Made by a program: the position numbers and the translations under genes
Assembly (NCBI GenBank): GCA_963707445.1
Contig: CAVPPW010000004.1
Location: 62,001 to 126,000 of the forward strand
Source: JALORV01 sp963707445
GTDB taxonomy: Bacteria > Pseudomonadota > Gammaproteobacteria > Burkholderiales > Burkholderiaceae_F
Direction of reading: 5' to 3'
Length of the DNA: 64,000 nt
In this document: piece by piece, positions 39,001 to 46,005 of the stretch
Layout of the letters: the number at the start of each line of letters is the position of its first letter
How positions within the stretch are numbered: the first letter of the stretch is position 1
Notes under the pieces: model-generated
Database searches by the model: none
What the model was told of the DNA's origin: nothing
The model's input: the letters and a program-made list of their open reading frames with translations, nothing else

Positions 39001-39827
39001 CCGGCCGCGAGCACGCGCACCTGGCGCTGCACCGCGAAGACGAGAAGATCCGCTACCGCGACGTGCTCGCGCAGCCGCGCAAGATCATCAGCTCGCCGAC
39101 TTGGTCGGGGCTCGAGAGCGAAAAGGTCTCATACAACGCCGGCTACACCAACGTGCACGAACTGATCCCATGGCGGACGCTGACCGGGCGGCAGCAGTTC
39201 TACCAGGACCACCCGTGGATGATCGCGTTCGGCGAGGGGTTCTCGAGCTACCGGCCGCCGGTCGACCTGAAGGCGACATCGGGCATGCACAACATCAGGC
39301 CCAATGGCAACCCCGAGATCCTGCTGAACTTCATCACGCCGCACCAGAAGTGGGGGATCCATTCCACGTACGGCGACAACCTGATCATGCTGACGCTGAA
39401 TCGCGGCGGTCCGGTCGTCTGGCTCAGCGAGACCGACGCGAAGGTCGCCGGCATCGAGGACAACGACTGGATCGAGCTGTTCAACGTCAACGGGGCGGTC
39501 GCCGCGCGTGCCGTCGTCAGCCAGCGCGTCATGCCAGGCATGACGATGATGTACCACTCGCAGGAGAAGACCATCAACACGCCGGGATCGGAGATCACCG
39601 GCGTGCGCGGCGGCATCCACAACTCGGTCACCCGCATCGTCACCAAGCCGACGCACATGATCGGCGGTTATGCGCAGCTCGCCTACGGGTTCAACTACTA
39701 CGGGACGATCGGAACGAACCGCGACGAGTTCGTCGTCGTGCGCAAGATGAATAAGGTCGATTGGCTGGATACACCGCGCGACGACTATCTCGCGAAGGCC
39801 TATCAGTCGCAGGGCGAAAGCCCCTGA
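36048..39827 (+). CDS. narG: Respiratory nitrate reductase alpha subunit
   Basis: The 1259-residue molybdenum catalytic subunit reduces nitrate to nitrite on the cytoplasmic face of the inner membrane. The FS0 [4Fe-4S] cluster ligands are His50, Cys54, Cys58 and Cys93 (STHGVNCTGSCSW, then PRGCARGA), matching E. coli NarG shifted by one. The molybdenum ligand is Asp223 in YCDLPPASP, equivalent to E. coli Asp222. The bis-MGD domains are intact through the C-terminus (YGFNYYGTIGTNRDEF). No Tat signal is expected or seen beyond the short N-terminus. The ATG at 36048 is chosen by family length; the frame stays open more than 1 kb upstream only as a shadow of narK2. Confidence 0.97.
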   Translation: MSHFLDRLTHFTLPKESFANGYGVATGEDRTWEDAYRNRWAHDKIVRSTHGVNCTGSCSWKIYVKGGIVTWETQQTDYPRTRADLPNHEPRGCARGASYSWYLYSANRLKYPMVRGRLLERWRAALQVAKTPVDAWASIVENSEARRDYQKVRGMGGFVRSSWEEVNQLIAAANVYTIKTHGPDRVIGFSPIPAMSMVSYAAGSRYLSLIGGVCMSFYDWYCDLPPASPQIWGEQTDVPESADWYNSTYLIAWGSNVPQTRTPDAHFFTEVRYKGAKTVAITPDYSEVAKLADLWVHPKQGTDAALAMAMGHVVLKEFYFNKRSAYFDDYVRRYTDLPLLLRLEEKTLADGSKVVAPGRYLRASDFADRLGQDNNPEWKTVAFDAAGQAVVPNGAIGFRWGAEGRTDAGKWNLEAKEGRKNAEVKLRLSLLEDGGKHEVVEVAFPYFAGATTPHFPNNTQQGELNRAKVPAVRMRLADGTEALVATVFDLQVAQYGIDRGLGSGAKDYDDNAPYTPAWQEKITGVPRDQVITVAREFADNADRTRGRSMIIIGAAMNHWYHSDMNYRGVINLLMLCGCVGQSGGGWAHYVGQEKLRPQTGWTALAFALDWIRPPRQQNSTSFFYAHTDQWRYEKLGVEEILSPLADSKAYGGSLIDYNVRAERMGWLPSAPQLKTNPLKVVKDAQAAGLDPKDYVVKALKDGSLQMSCEDPDAPQNWPRNLFVWRSNLLGSSGKGHEYFCKHLLGTESGVQGKDLGRDEAKPTEVKWHEQAPEGKLDLLVTLDFRMSTTCLYSDIVLPTASWYEKNDLNTSDMHPFIHPLSAAVDPVWQSRSDWEIYKGFAEAFSKVCVGHLGVEKEVVLTPLMHDTPAELAQPFDVKEWKKGQCDLLPGKTAPQIAVVERDYPAVFKRFTSLGPLMAKVGNGGKGIGWNTQTEVQQLGELNGVDEDGRPRIVSDVDACEVILQLAPETNGHVAVKAWEALSKVTGREHAHLALHREDEKIRYRDVLAQPRKIISSPTWSGLESEKVSYNAGYTNVHELIPWRTLTGRQQFYQDHPWMIAFGEGFSSYRPPVDLKATSGMHNIRPNGNPEILLNFITPHQKWGIHSTYGDNLIMLTLNRGGPVVWLSETDAKVAGIEDNDWIELFNVNGAVAARAVVSQRVMPGMTMMYHSQEKTINTPGSEITGVRGGIHNSVTRIVTKPTHMIGGYAQLAYGFNYYGTIGTNRDEFVVVRKMNKVDWLDTPRDDYLAKAYQSQGESP

Positions 39828-39853
39828 CACCCGACCCCTCGAGGAGCCTGAAG

Positions 39854-41377
39854 ATGAAAGTACGCGCACAGATCGCCATGGTGCTGAACCTCGACAAGTG
39901 CATCGGTTGTCACACCTGCAGCGTCACCTGCAAGAACGTGTGGACCAGCCGGCCGGGAATGGAATACGCGTGGTTCAACAACGTCGAGACCAAGCCCGGG
40001 ATCGGCTACCCGAAGGAATGGGAGAACCAGGACAGGTGGAACGGCGGCTGGATCCGGAAGTCCGACGGCTCGATCGTCCCGCGCCAGGGCGGCAAGTGGC
40101 AGCTGCTGATGAAGATCTTCGCCAATCCGAACCTGCCGGAGATCGACGACTACTACGAACCGTTCACCTTCGACTACGACCACCTGCACTCGGCGCCCGA
40201 GATGAAGGCGGCGCCGACCGCGCGTCCGCGCAGCCTGATCACCGGCCAGCGGATGGAGAAGATCGAGTGGGGCCCGAACTGGGAGGAGATTCTCGGCGGC
40301 GAGTTCGCGAAGCGCAGCAAGGACCGCAACTTCGACGACATCCAGAAGGAGATCTACGGCCAGTTCGAGAACACCTTCATGATGTACCTGCCGCGGCTGT
40401 GCGAGCACTGCCTGAACCCGACCTGTGTCGCGAGCTGTCCTTCGGGCTCGATCTACAAGCGCGAGGAAGACGGCATCGTGCTGATCGACCAGGACAAGTG
40501 CCGCGGCTGGCGCATGTGCGTCTCGGGCTGTCCGTACAAGAAGATCTACTACAACTGGAAGAGCGGCAAGGCGGAAAAATGCATCTTCTGCTACCCGCGC
40601 ATCGAGGCAGGCCAACCGACCGTGTGCTCGGAAACCTGCGTCGGCCGCATCCGCTACCTCGGCGTGCTGCTTTATGACGCCGACCGCATCGAGGAGGCGG
40701 CCAGCACCGAGCATGACACCAACCTCTATTCGGCGCAGCTCGGCATTTTCCTCGACCCGCACGATCCGCGCGTGATCGAGCAGGCGCACGCCGACGGCGT
40801 GCCGGACGCATGGCTCGCCGCCGCCAAGACCTCGACGGTCTACCGGATGGTGGTCGATTGGCGCGTCGCCCTGCCGCTGCACCCCGAGTACCGCACACTG
40901 CCAATGGTCTGGTACATCCCGCCGCTGTCGCCGGTGACCGCGCGTGCGCAGGCCGGCGAGATCGAAATGGCCGGTGAACTGCCGGACGTGCGCAGCCTGC
41001 GCATCCCGCTGAAGTACCTCGCGAACCTGCTGACCGCGGGAGACGAGGAACCGGTCGCGCGGGCGCTCGAACGCATGATGGCGATGCGGGTCTTCATGCG
41101 CAGCCGGCATGTCGACGGCGTCGACAAGCCTGAGGTGCTCGAGCGCGTCGGCCTGACGCGCGCCGAGGTGGAGGACATGTACCGCGTGATGGCGATCGCC
41201 AATTACGAGGACCGCTTCGTGATCCCGACCACGCACCGCGAATACGCGGAAAACGCATTCAACGTGCGCGGCGGCTGCGGATTCTCGTTCGGCAACGGCT
41301 GCAGCGAAGGCGTCAGCGAGACGAGCCTCTTCGGCAGCGAGAAGAAGCGGACGATCCCGATCAAGGCGACGGTGTAG
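39854..41377 (+). CDS. narH: Respiratory nitrate reductase beta subunit
   Basis: The 507-residue iron-sulfur subunit passes electrons from NarI to NarG. Four cysteine groups are present: CIGCHTCSVTC near the N-terminus, CEHCLNPTCVASCPSG, CRGWRMCVSGCPYKK (with Trp replacing one Cys, the hallmark of the [3Fe-4S] cluster) and CIFCYPRIEAGQPTVCSETC. The C-terminal segment NVRGGCGFSFGNGCSEG is typical. An AGGAGCC ribosome site precedes the ATG at 39854; the longer open frame into narG is rejected. It is followed 2 bp later by narJ. Confidence 0.97.
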   Translation: MKVRAQIAMVLNLDKCIGCHTCSVTCKNVWTSRPGMEYAWFNNVETKPGIGYPKEWENQDRWNGGWIRKSDGSIVPRQGGKWQLLMKIFANPNLPEIDDYYEPFTFDYDHLHSAPEMKAAPTARPRSLITGQRMEKIEWGPNWEEILGGEFAKRSKDRNFDDIQKEIYGQFENTFMMYLPRLCEHCLNPTCVASCPSGSIYKREEDGIVLIDQDKCRGWRMCVSGCPYKKIYYNWKSGKAEKCIFCYPRIEAGQPTVCSETCVGRIRYLGVLLYDADRIEEAASTEHDTNLYSAQLGIFLDPHDPRVIEQAHADGVPDAWLAAAKTSTVYRMVVDWRVALPLHPEYRTLPMVWYIPPLSPVTARAQAGEIEMAGELPDVRSLRIPLKYLANLLTAGDEEPVARALERMMAMRVFMRSRHVDGVDKPEVLERVGLTRAEVEDMYRVMAIANYEDRFVIPTTHREYAENAFNVRGGCGFSFGNGCSEGVSETSLFGSEKKRTIPIKATV

Positions 41378-41379
41378 CC

Positions 41380-42075
41380 ATGAGTCTGCTGAACACCACC
41401 CCGCCGAAGATGCCACACACGCTGCGTGCGCTCGCCTGGCTGCTGCGTTACCCGGGCGCCGAACTGCGCTCGGTCATGCCCGCGCTGAAGCAGGCGTTGC
41501 ATCACGAAGCCGCGCTCCGCAACGAACGGCTTGCCGAACTCGACGCACTGGCCGACCGGCTGTGCGCCGGCGGCCTACGCGTGGAGGCCGATTACGTCGA
41601 GTTGTTCGACCGTGGCCGCCGCACAGCGCTGCACGTGTTCGAGCACGTCCACGGCGACAGCCGCGATCGCGGCCAGGCAATGGTCGATCTCGTGCAGACC
41701 TACGAGCGCGCGGGCCTGCTGCTGGCGCCAGGCGAACTGCCCGACTACCTGCCGGTCGTGCTCGAGTTCGCGAGCACACAGCCACCGGCACAGGCGCGCG
41801 AATTCCTGCGCGAGACCTCCCACATCGTGCGCACGATCTTCAGTGCCTTGCTGGATGCTGGCAGCCCGTACGCCAGTGCGCTGGCTGCCGTGCTGGATCT
41901 CGCCGGCGAACGCGCCGAGATCGTCCCGCTCGCCGAAGAACCGGCGATTGACGAGAGCTGGGAAGAGCCGGCGGCGTTCGGCGGCTGCACCTCGAACGGC
42001 CAGTCCCGTCCGAACCAAGTTCAGCCCGTTCACTTCGTCCGCTCCGCGAAAGCAGCGCGGCACGCGACCTCCTGA
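41380..42075 (+). CDS. narJ: Nitrate reductase assembly chaperone NarJ
   Basis: The 231-residue cytoplasmic chaperone, of the TorD/DmsD superfamily, holds NarGH until the molybdenum cofactor is inserted and membrane attachment to NarI is complete. Family landmarks are RALAWLLRYPGAELR, DYVELFDRGRRTALHVFEHVHGDSRDRGQAM and GELPDYLPVVLEF. It is all-helical with no membrane segment. The C-terminal ~30 residues are variable. It lies between narH and narI as in most nar operons. Confidence 0.95.
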   Translation: MSLLNTTPPKMPHTLRALAWLLRYPGAELRSVMPALKQALHHEAALRNERLAELDALADRLCAGGLRVEADYVELFDRGRRTALHVFEHVHGDSRDRGQAMVDLVQTYERAGLLLAPGELPDYLPVVLEFASTQPPAQAREFLRETSHIVRTIFSALLDAGSPYASALAAVLDLAGERAEIVPLAEEPAIDESWEEPAAFGGCTSNGQSRPNQVQPVHFVRSAKAARHATS

Positions 42076-42084
42076 GGAGAACGC

Positions 42085-42810
42085 ATGGAGACCCTCAACG
42101 ATTTCCTCTTCAACGTCTACCCGTACATCTGCCTGGCATTCTTTCTGATGGGCAGCTTGGCGCGCTTCGACCGCGACCAGTACACATGGAAGAGCGACTC
42201 GTCGCAGATGCTGCGCGCACGCCAGTTGCGCTGGGGCAGCAACCTGTTCCACGCAGGCATCCTGTTTCTGCTGTTCGGCCACACGGTCGGCCTGCTGACG
42301 CCGCACTGGCTCTACGGCTCGATCATCGGCGCGCCGGCCAAGCAAATGTTCGCGATTGTCTCGGGAGGTGTGGCCGGGCTGATCTGCTTCGTCGGCTTGA
42401 CACTGCTGCTGCATCGGCGACTGTTCGATCCGCGCATCCGGCTCACCAGTCATCGCACCGATCTGGCGATTCTGATCATCCTATGGGTGCAGCTGGTGCT
42501 CGGCCTGATCACGCTGCCGGCGTCGTACGAACACCGCGCCAACGCCCATGCGATGCTGACCCTCTCGAGCTATCTGCAGGGAGTCGCGACCTTCAGGCCC
42601 GACGCCAGCCTGCTGACGGAAATTGGATGGCAGTTCAAGGTGCACATGGTGCTTGGCATGACGATCTTTCTGCTGTTTCCATTCAGCCGCCTGGTGCACG
42701 TGTGGAGTGGGCTCGCCACGCTCACATACCTGTTCAGGCCTTACCAGGTCGTGCGGTCACGCCGCCTGAACGTGCCCGCGGGACAAAACCTCCCGGGTAG
42801 GCTGCCGTGA
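42085..42810 (+). CDS. narI: Respiratory nitrate reductase gamma subunit
   Basis: The 241-residue diheme cytochrome b subunit oxidises quinol and anchors NarGH. It has five membrane helices. Candidate heme-ligand histidines are in LFHAGILFLLFGHTVG (helix 2) and VHMVLGMTIFLLFPFSRLVHV (helix 5), matching the NarI pattern. AGGAGA precedes the ATG. The stop overlaps the start of the ppiC-type gene. The N-terminus lacks a cleaved signal, as expected. Confidence 0.96.
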   Translation: METLNDFLFNVYPYICLAFFLMGSLARFDRDQYTWKSDSSQMLRARQLRWGSNLFHAGILFLLFGHTVGLLTPHWLYGSIIGAPAKQMFAIVSGGVAGLICFVGLTLLLHRRLFDPRIRLTSHRTDLAILIILWVQLVLGLITLPASYEHRANAHAMLTLSSYLQGVATFRPDASLLTEIGWQFKVHMVLGMTIFLLFPFSRLVHVWSGLATLTYLFRPYQVVRSRRLNVPAGQNLPGRLP

Positions 42811-43598
42811 TGTCCGCCGGGGCGATGTCGAGCCTGCGCGCACCGGCCGTCGGCGGCATCCCGCTGGCCGCTCCGGACGAGACTCTTTCGGCCGCCGAAT
42901 TGCGCAGCCGCGCGAACGTCGAGTTGCTGCGCCAAGCGGCGATCGTGGCCGGACTGCTCGCCGAGGACGACCCCGCGCCGACGCGCGGCGCGATCAGCGA
43001 AGCCGCGTCCGACGCCATCGAGGTGCTGCTCGACCGCGAACTCGTGCACCCGGTGCCCGACGAGGCGTCGTGCCGGCGCTACCACGCGGCTAATGCCGCC
43101 CGCTTCGCGATCGGCGAGCGGGTCCGCCTGCGCCATGTGCTGTTCGCGGTGACTCCCGGAGTCGACATCGACGCACTGCGCAAGCGGGCTGAAACCTGTC
43201 TGATCGATCTGCGCGCGAAGACGCGCGGCGAAGCCGACAGATTTCCGGCGGCAGCCGCGCAACTGTCGAACTGCCCGAGCGGCAAAGACGGTGGCGAGCT
43301 CGGTTGGCTGCATGCGGAAGACTGCGCACCCGAGTTCGCGCGCGAGATCTTCGGCCAGACCGACGTCGGAGTGCTGCCGCGGCTCGTGCGCAGCCGTTTT
43401 GGTCTCCATGTCGTCGAGGTCCTGGCCCGCGAACCTGGAGCGGTGCCGCAATACGAGTCGGTGCAATCGGCGGTTCGGCAGACGCTTGAACGCCAGGCGT
43501 ACGCAACCGGGCTGCGGCAGTATCTTCAGCTGCTGGCCGGGCGTGCGCGGATCGAAGGCATCGATCTGGACGCTGCCAGCACGCCTCTGGTTCAGTAG
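42810..43598 (+). CDS. PpiC-type (parvulin) peptidyl-prolyl isomerase
   Basis: The ~262-residue protein has an N-terminal helical region and a parvulin rotamase domain (~105-215): VRLRHVLFAV, CPSGKDGGELGWLHAEDCAPEF (split as GGELGW) and RSRFGLHVVEVLARE. No signal peptide is visible, so it is probably cytoplasmic. PpiC-type genes commonly follow narI in betaproteobacteria, where a folding role for nitrate reductase is presumed. The GTG at 42807 and the ATG at 42810 are adjacent in frame; the ATG is chosen. Confidence 0.87.
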   Translation: MSAGAMSSLRAPAVGGIPLAAPDETLSAAELRSRANVELLRQAAIVAGLLAEDDPAPTRGAISEAASDAIEVLLDRELVHPVPDEASCRRYHAANAARFAIGERVRLRHVLFAVTPGVDIDALRKRAETCLIDLRAKTRGEADRFPAAAAQLSNCPSGKDGGELGWLHAEDCAPEFAREIFGQTDVGVLPRLVRSRFGLHVVEVLAREPGAVPQYESVQSAVRQTLERQAYATGLRQYLQLLAGRARIEGIDLDAASTPLVQ

Positions 43599-43609
43599 TC
43601 CCGCAGCCG

Positions 43610-43711
43610 ATGCCCGAGGAACTGCTCGAGCGTCTACGAGGGTTCCAGCGCGACGCGTTTCCGCAATACCGGCCTCGCTTGCAGCGGCTTGTCGACGACG
43701 GCCAGCCATGA
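43610..43711 (+). pseudogene. N-terminal remnant of a beta-carbonic anhydrase
   Basis: The 33-codon open frame (MPEELLERLRGFQRDAFPQY onward) aligns with the N-terminal helix of CynT-type carbonic anhydrases, which read GFxxFQRExFPxRxxLFxxLxxxQxP as I recall the E. coli protein. It stops just before the position where the zinc-binding CSDSR motif would come. The frame ends in an ATGA overlap with nnrS, so the rest of the gene appears to be deleted. It could also be a genuine small leader peptide coupled to nnrS. Confidence 0.4.
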
Positions 43712-45030
43712 GCTCGCGACCGACGATCCGCGTGATTCCCTCGGCTCCCGCCTCCGCCGCGCGCGGTCCGGAGCCGGCCCAGCGGCGCGCATTGACTGGC
43801 GCGCTGCTGCTCGCTCCGCACCGGCTGGCGTTCTTCGCGGGCGTTGTGATGTTGCTGCTCGTTTCAGCGTGGTGGACCTGGCAGCTCGTCGCGCCGCACT
43901 TCGGCGCACAGATCGTCACGCCGCTGCCGCTGACGCTGGTGCACGGACTCGCGTTCGCGTCTGGCTTCATGCCGCTCTTCATGTGTGGCTTCATGTTCAC
44001 TGCCGGACCGCGCTGGCTCGATGTCGACGCACCGCCAGCGCGTGCGTTGCGGTGGCCGGTGCTGCTGCACGTCGCTGGGGTCGTACTGCTGATCGTCGGT
44101 GCCGCGACCCGCTCCGGCGTGACGGCGTTTGGCGCACTGCTGCTGGCGCTGTCCTGGAGCGTCGTCGGGGTTTCATTCGCGGCAATGCTGAAACGCAGCC
44201 GGGTACGCGACCAACTGCACGCACGCTGCGTCCTCGGCTTCTGGATCTTCGGCATCGCGTCCGCGCTGCTCGCCGCCGGTGCGCTGGCAGTGCAGGAGGT
44301 CGGGATCGCCGCGGTCGCCGTCAGTCTGATGGTCTTTGCATTTGTCGTACCGATTACGGTGACGGTCGCCCATCGGCTGTTGCCATTTTTCACTTCGAGT
44401 GCGGTCAGCGGGCTCGTGCCATGGCGGCCGAACTGGGTGCTGGGACTCCTGCTCGTGGGCGTACTGGTCTTCGGTGCGGTCCAGGTGCTGGCACGAGTCG
44501 GTCCGGCGGCGGACCGGTCGCTCGCCTGGCTGACGCTGGCGACAATGGCTCCCGCCGCCGCTGCGCTCACTGCGCTCTCAATTCAATGGGGTCTGACGCA
44601 GAGCCTGCTTGGTGTATCGCTGAGGTTGCTGGCGATGCTGCACCTCGCATTCCTCTGGATCCCGATCGCGCTGCTGCTCGCGGCGATCGACGCCGCACTG
44701 CTATTGGTGTGGGGCGACGCCGCGCCGCGCCTCGGGCTGATGCCTCTGCACGCGCTCACCGTTGGATTCCTCGGCAGCATGCTGTTCGCGATGGCGACCC
44801 GGGTCATCCGCGGCCATGGCGGACTCGCCGTGATTGCCGATCGGTACATCTGGGTGCTGTTTTGGGCGCTGCAGGCGACCGCACTGCTTCGCCTCGCGGC
44901 GCCGATTTATCCGGCGTTTTCCGCGCTAATGGCTTCGGCAGCGGCCGCCTGGTTTGCGGTGTGGGCCGCGTGGGCGGCGCGCATGCTGCCCGTACTGTGG
45001 CGGCCGCGAGCTGACGGTCGCCCCGGCTGA
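43708..45030 (+). CDS. nnrS: NnrS family heme-copper membrane protein
   Basis: The 440-residue protein has about twelve membrane helices. NnrS proteins contain heme and copper and protect cells under nitrosative stress during denitrification. Family-like features are HRLAFFAGVVMLLLVSAWWT, the histidine in LVHGLAFASGFMPLFMCGFM, VAHRLLPFFTSS and the C-terminal HALTVGFLGSMLFAMATRV with its conserved His. The start at 43708 overlaps the preceding 33-codon frame as ATGA. Its place directly behind nitrate reductase fits a role in coping with NO made from nitrite. Confidence 0.92.
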   Translation: MSSRPTIRVIPSAPASAARGPEPAQRRALTGALLLAPHRLAFFAGVVMLLLVSAWWTWQLVAPHFGAQIVTPLPLTLVHGLAFASGFMPLFMCGFMFTAGPRWLDVDAPPARALRWPVLLHVAGVVLLIVGAATRSGVTAFGALLLALSWSVVGVSFAAMLKRSRVRDQLHARCVLGFWIFGIASALLAAGALAVQEVGIAAVAVSLMVFAFVVPITVTVAHRLLPFFTSSAVSGLVPWRPNWVLGLLLVGVLVFGAVQVLARVGPAADRSLAWLTLATMAPAAAALTALSIQWGLTQSLLGVSLRLLAMLHLAFLWIPIALLLAAIDAALLLVWGDAAPRLGLMPLHALTVGFLGSMLFAMATRVIRGHGGLAVIADRYIWVLFWALQATALLRLAAPIYPAFSALMASAAAAWFAVWAAWAARMLPVLWRPRADGRPG

Positions 45031-45034
45031 TCGC

Positions 45035-45421
45035 GTGTTTGTCAGCCTGAAGGCGATCCACGTCGCCGCGGTGGTGATCTCAGGACTCGGGCTGGTATTG
45101 CGCTACGCACTCGTGCAGGCGAACGTGCCGGCGGTTCGGTGGCGCGGCTTTCGCGTGATTCCGCACGGAGTCGACACTGTGTTGCTCGCCAGCGCGATCG
45201 GGCTGCTGTTCGTCGGCCGCATCGATCCGCTGCACACGCCATGGCTTGCAGCGAAACTGACTGCCCTACCGCTGTACATCGTGGCCGGCGCACTGGCGCT
45301 GCGGGGTCCGGCTCGATACCGCACACTCGCGATCGTGTGCGCGGCGGTCGCATTTGGCTATATCGTTGCCGTGGCGATCACCAAGCACCCGCTCGGACCG
45401 TTTGCAGGAGTCAGCACATGA
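45035..45421 (+). CDS. SirB-like membrane protein
   Basis: The 128-residue protein has four helices with the SirB2 family pattern: LKAIHVAAVVISGLGLVLR, VIPHGVDTVLLASAIGLL, WLAAKLTALPLYIVAGALAL and FGYIVAVAITKHPLG. Function in the family is not established. The start is a GTG at 45035, just after nnrS, because the frame upstream overlaps the end of nnrS. The stop overlaps the hemerythrin ATG (ATGA), placing it in the nar-nnrS operon. Confidence 0.85.
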   Translation: MFVSLKAIHVAAVVISGLGLVLRYALVQANVPAVRWRGFRVIPHGVDTVLLASAIGLLFVGRIDPLHTPWLAAKLTALPLYIVAGALALRGPARYRTLAIVCAAVAFGYIVAVAITKHPLGPFAGVST

Positions 45422-45975
45422 GCGCCTTTATCGAATTCCGCAGTCCGGATGCCGGATTCGACGAACCGATCGAGATGTGGCTGGCCTGTCACCAGCGCGT
45501 CCGTCGTTTCGCCGCACTACTGCAGCGACTGCGCGTGCACTTGCAGAGCGCCGGCGCCGACGAGGAGGCGCAGATGAGCGCGGCTTCGATTCGGCGCTAC
45601 TTCAACGAGGCCGCACCGCGCCACCACGAGGACGAGGAGGTCGACATGTTCCCGCTGCTGCACGAGCGCTGCGGCAGCGACGACGGCGCCGTCATCGAGG
45701 TGCTCGAACGCGTTGAACGCGAACACCTCGACATGGCGGGTCTGTGGCGCGGCCTCGACGCGGCGCTGGCCCGCATTAGTGCGGGCACCGACGTCGCGCT
45801 CGATGAGGATGCAGTCGCGCAGTTCGCCGCGATGTACGACCGGCACATCGATGCCGAGGAGACCGTGCTGCTGCCTGCGCTGCGGCGTTTTCTGCGCGAC
45901 GCCGACTGGACTGCGATCGGTCACAGCATGGCAGCGCGACGCGGCCTCAAGGACGAGGGCGCGTCCACTTCATAG
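45418..45975 (+). CDS. Hemerythrin-domain protein
   Basis: The 185-residue protein has a hemerythrin-like four-helix bundle with the di-iron ligands in order: His in ACHQRVRRF, HHEDEEVDMFPLLH (His-x-x-x-Glu type pair), EREHLDM and HIDAEETVLLPAL. Such proteins bind O2 or NO or repair iron-sulfur clusters; behind nitrate reductase and NnrS, NO or oxygen protection is likely. It is the last gene of the nar operon and is convergent with the HerA-type gene 30 bp further on. Confidence 0.9.
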   Translation: MSAFIEFRSPDAGFDEPIEMWLACHQRVRRFAALLQRLRVHLQSAGADEEAQMSAASIRRYFNEAAPRHHEDEEVDMFPLLHERCGSDDGAVIEVLERVEREHLDMAGLWRGLDAALARISAGTDVALDEDAVAQFAAMYDRHIDAEETVLLPALRRFLRDADWTAIGHSMAARRGLKDEGASTS

Positions 45976-46005
45976 TTCCTTGCATTAGGGGTCACGCGCA
46001 GGCCG

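Noticed and set aside
39803..41416. A 537-codon open frame antisense to narH
   Set aside because: The four iron-sulfur cysteine groups of NarH lie on the plus strand; the antisense is a shadow.
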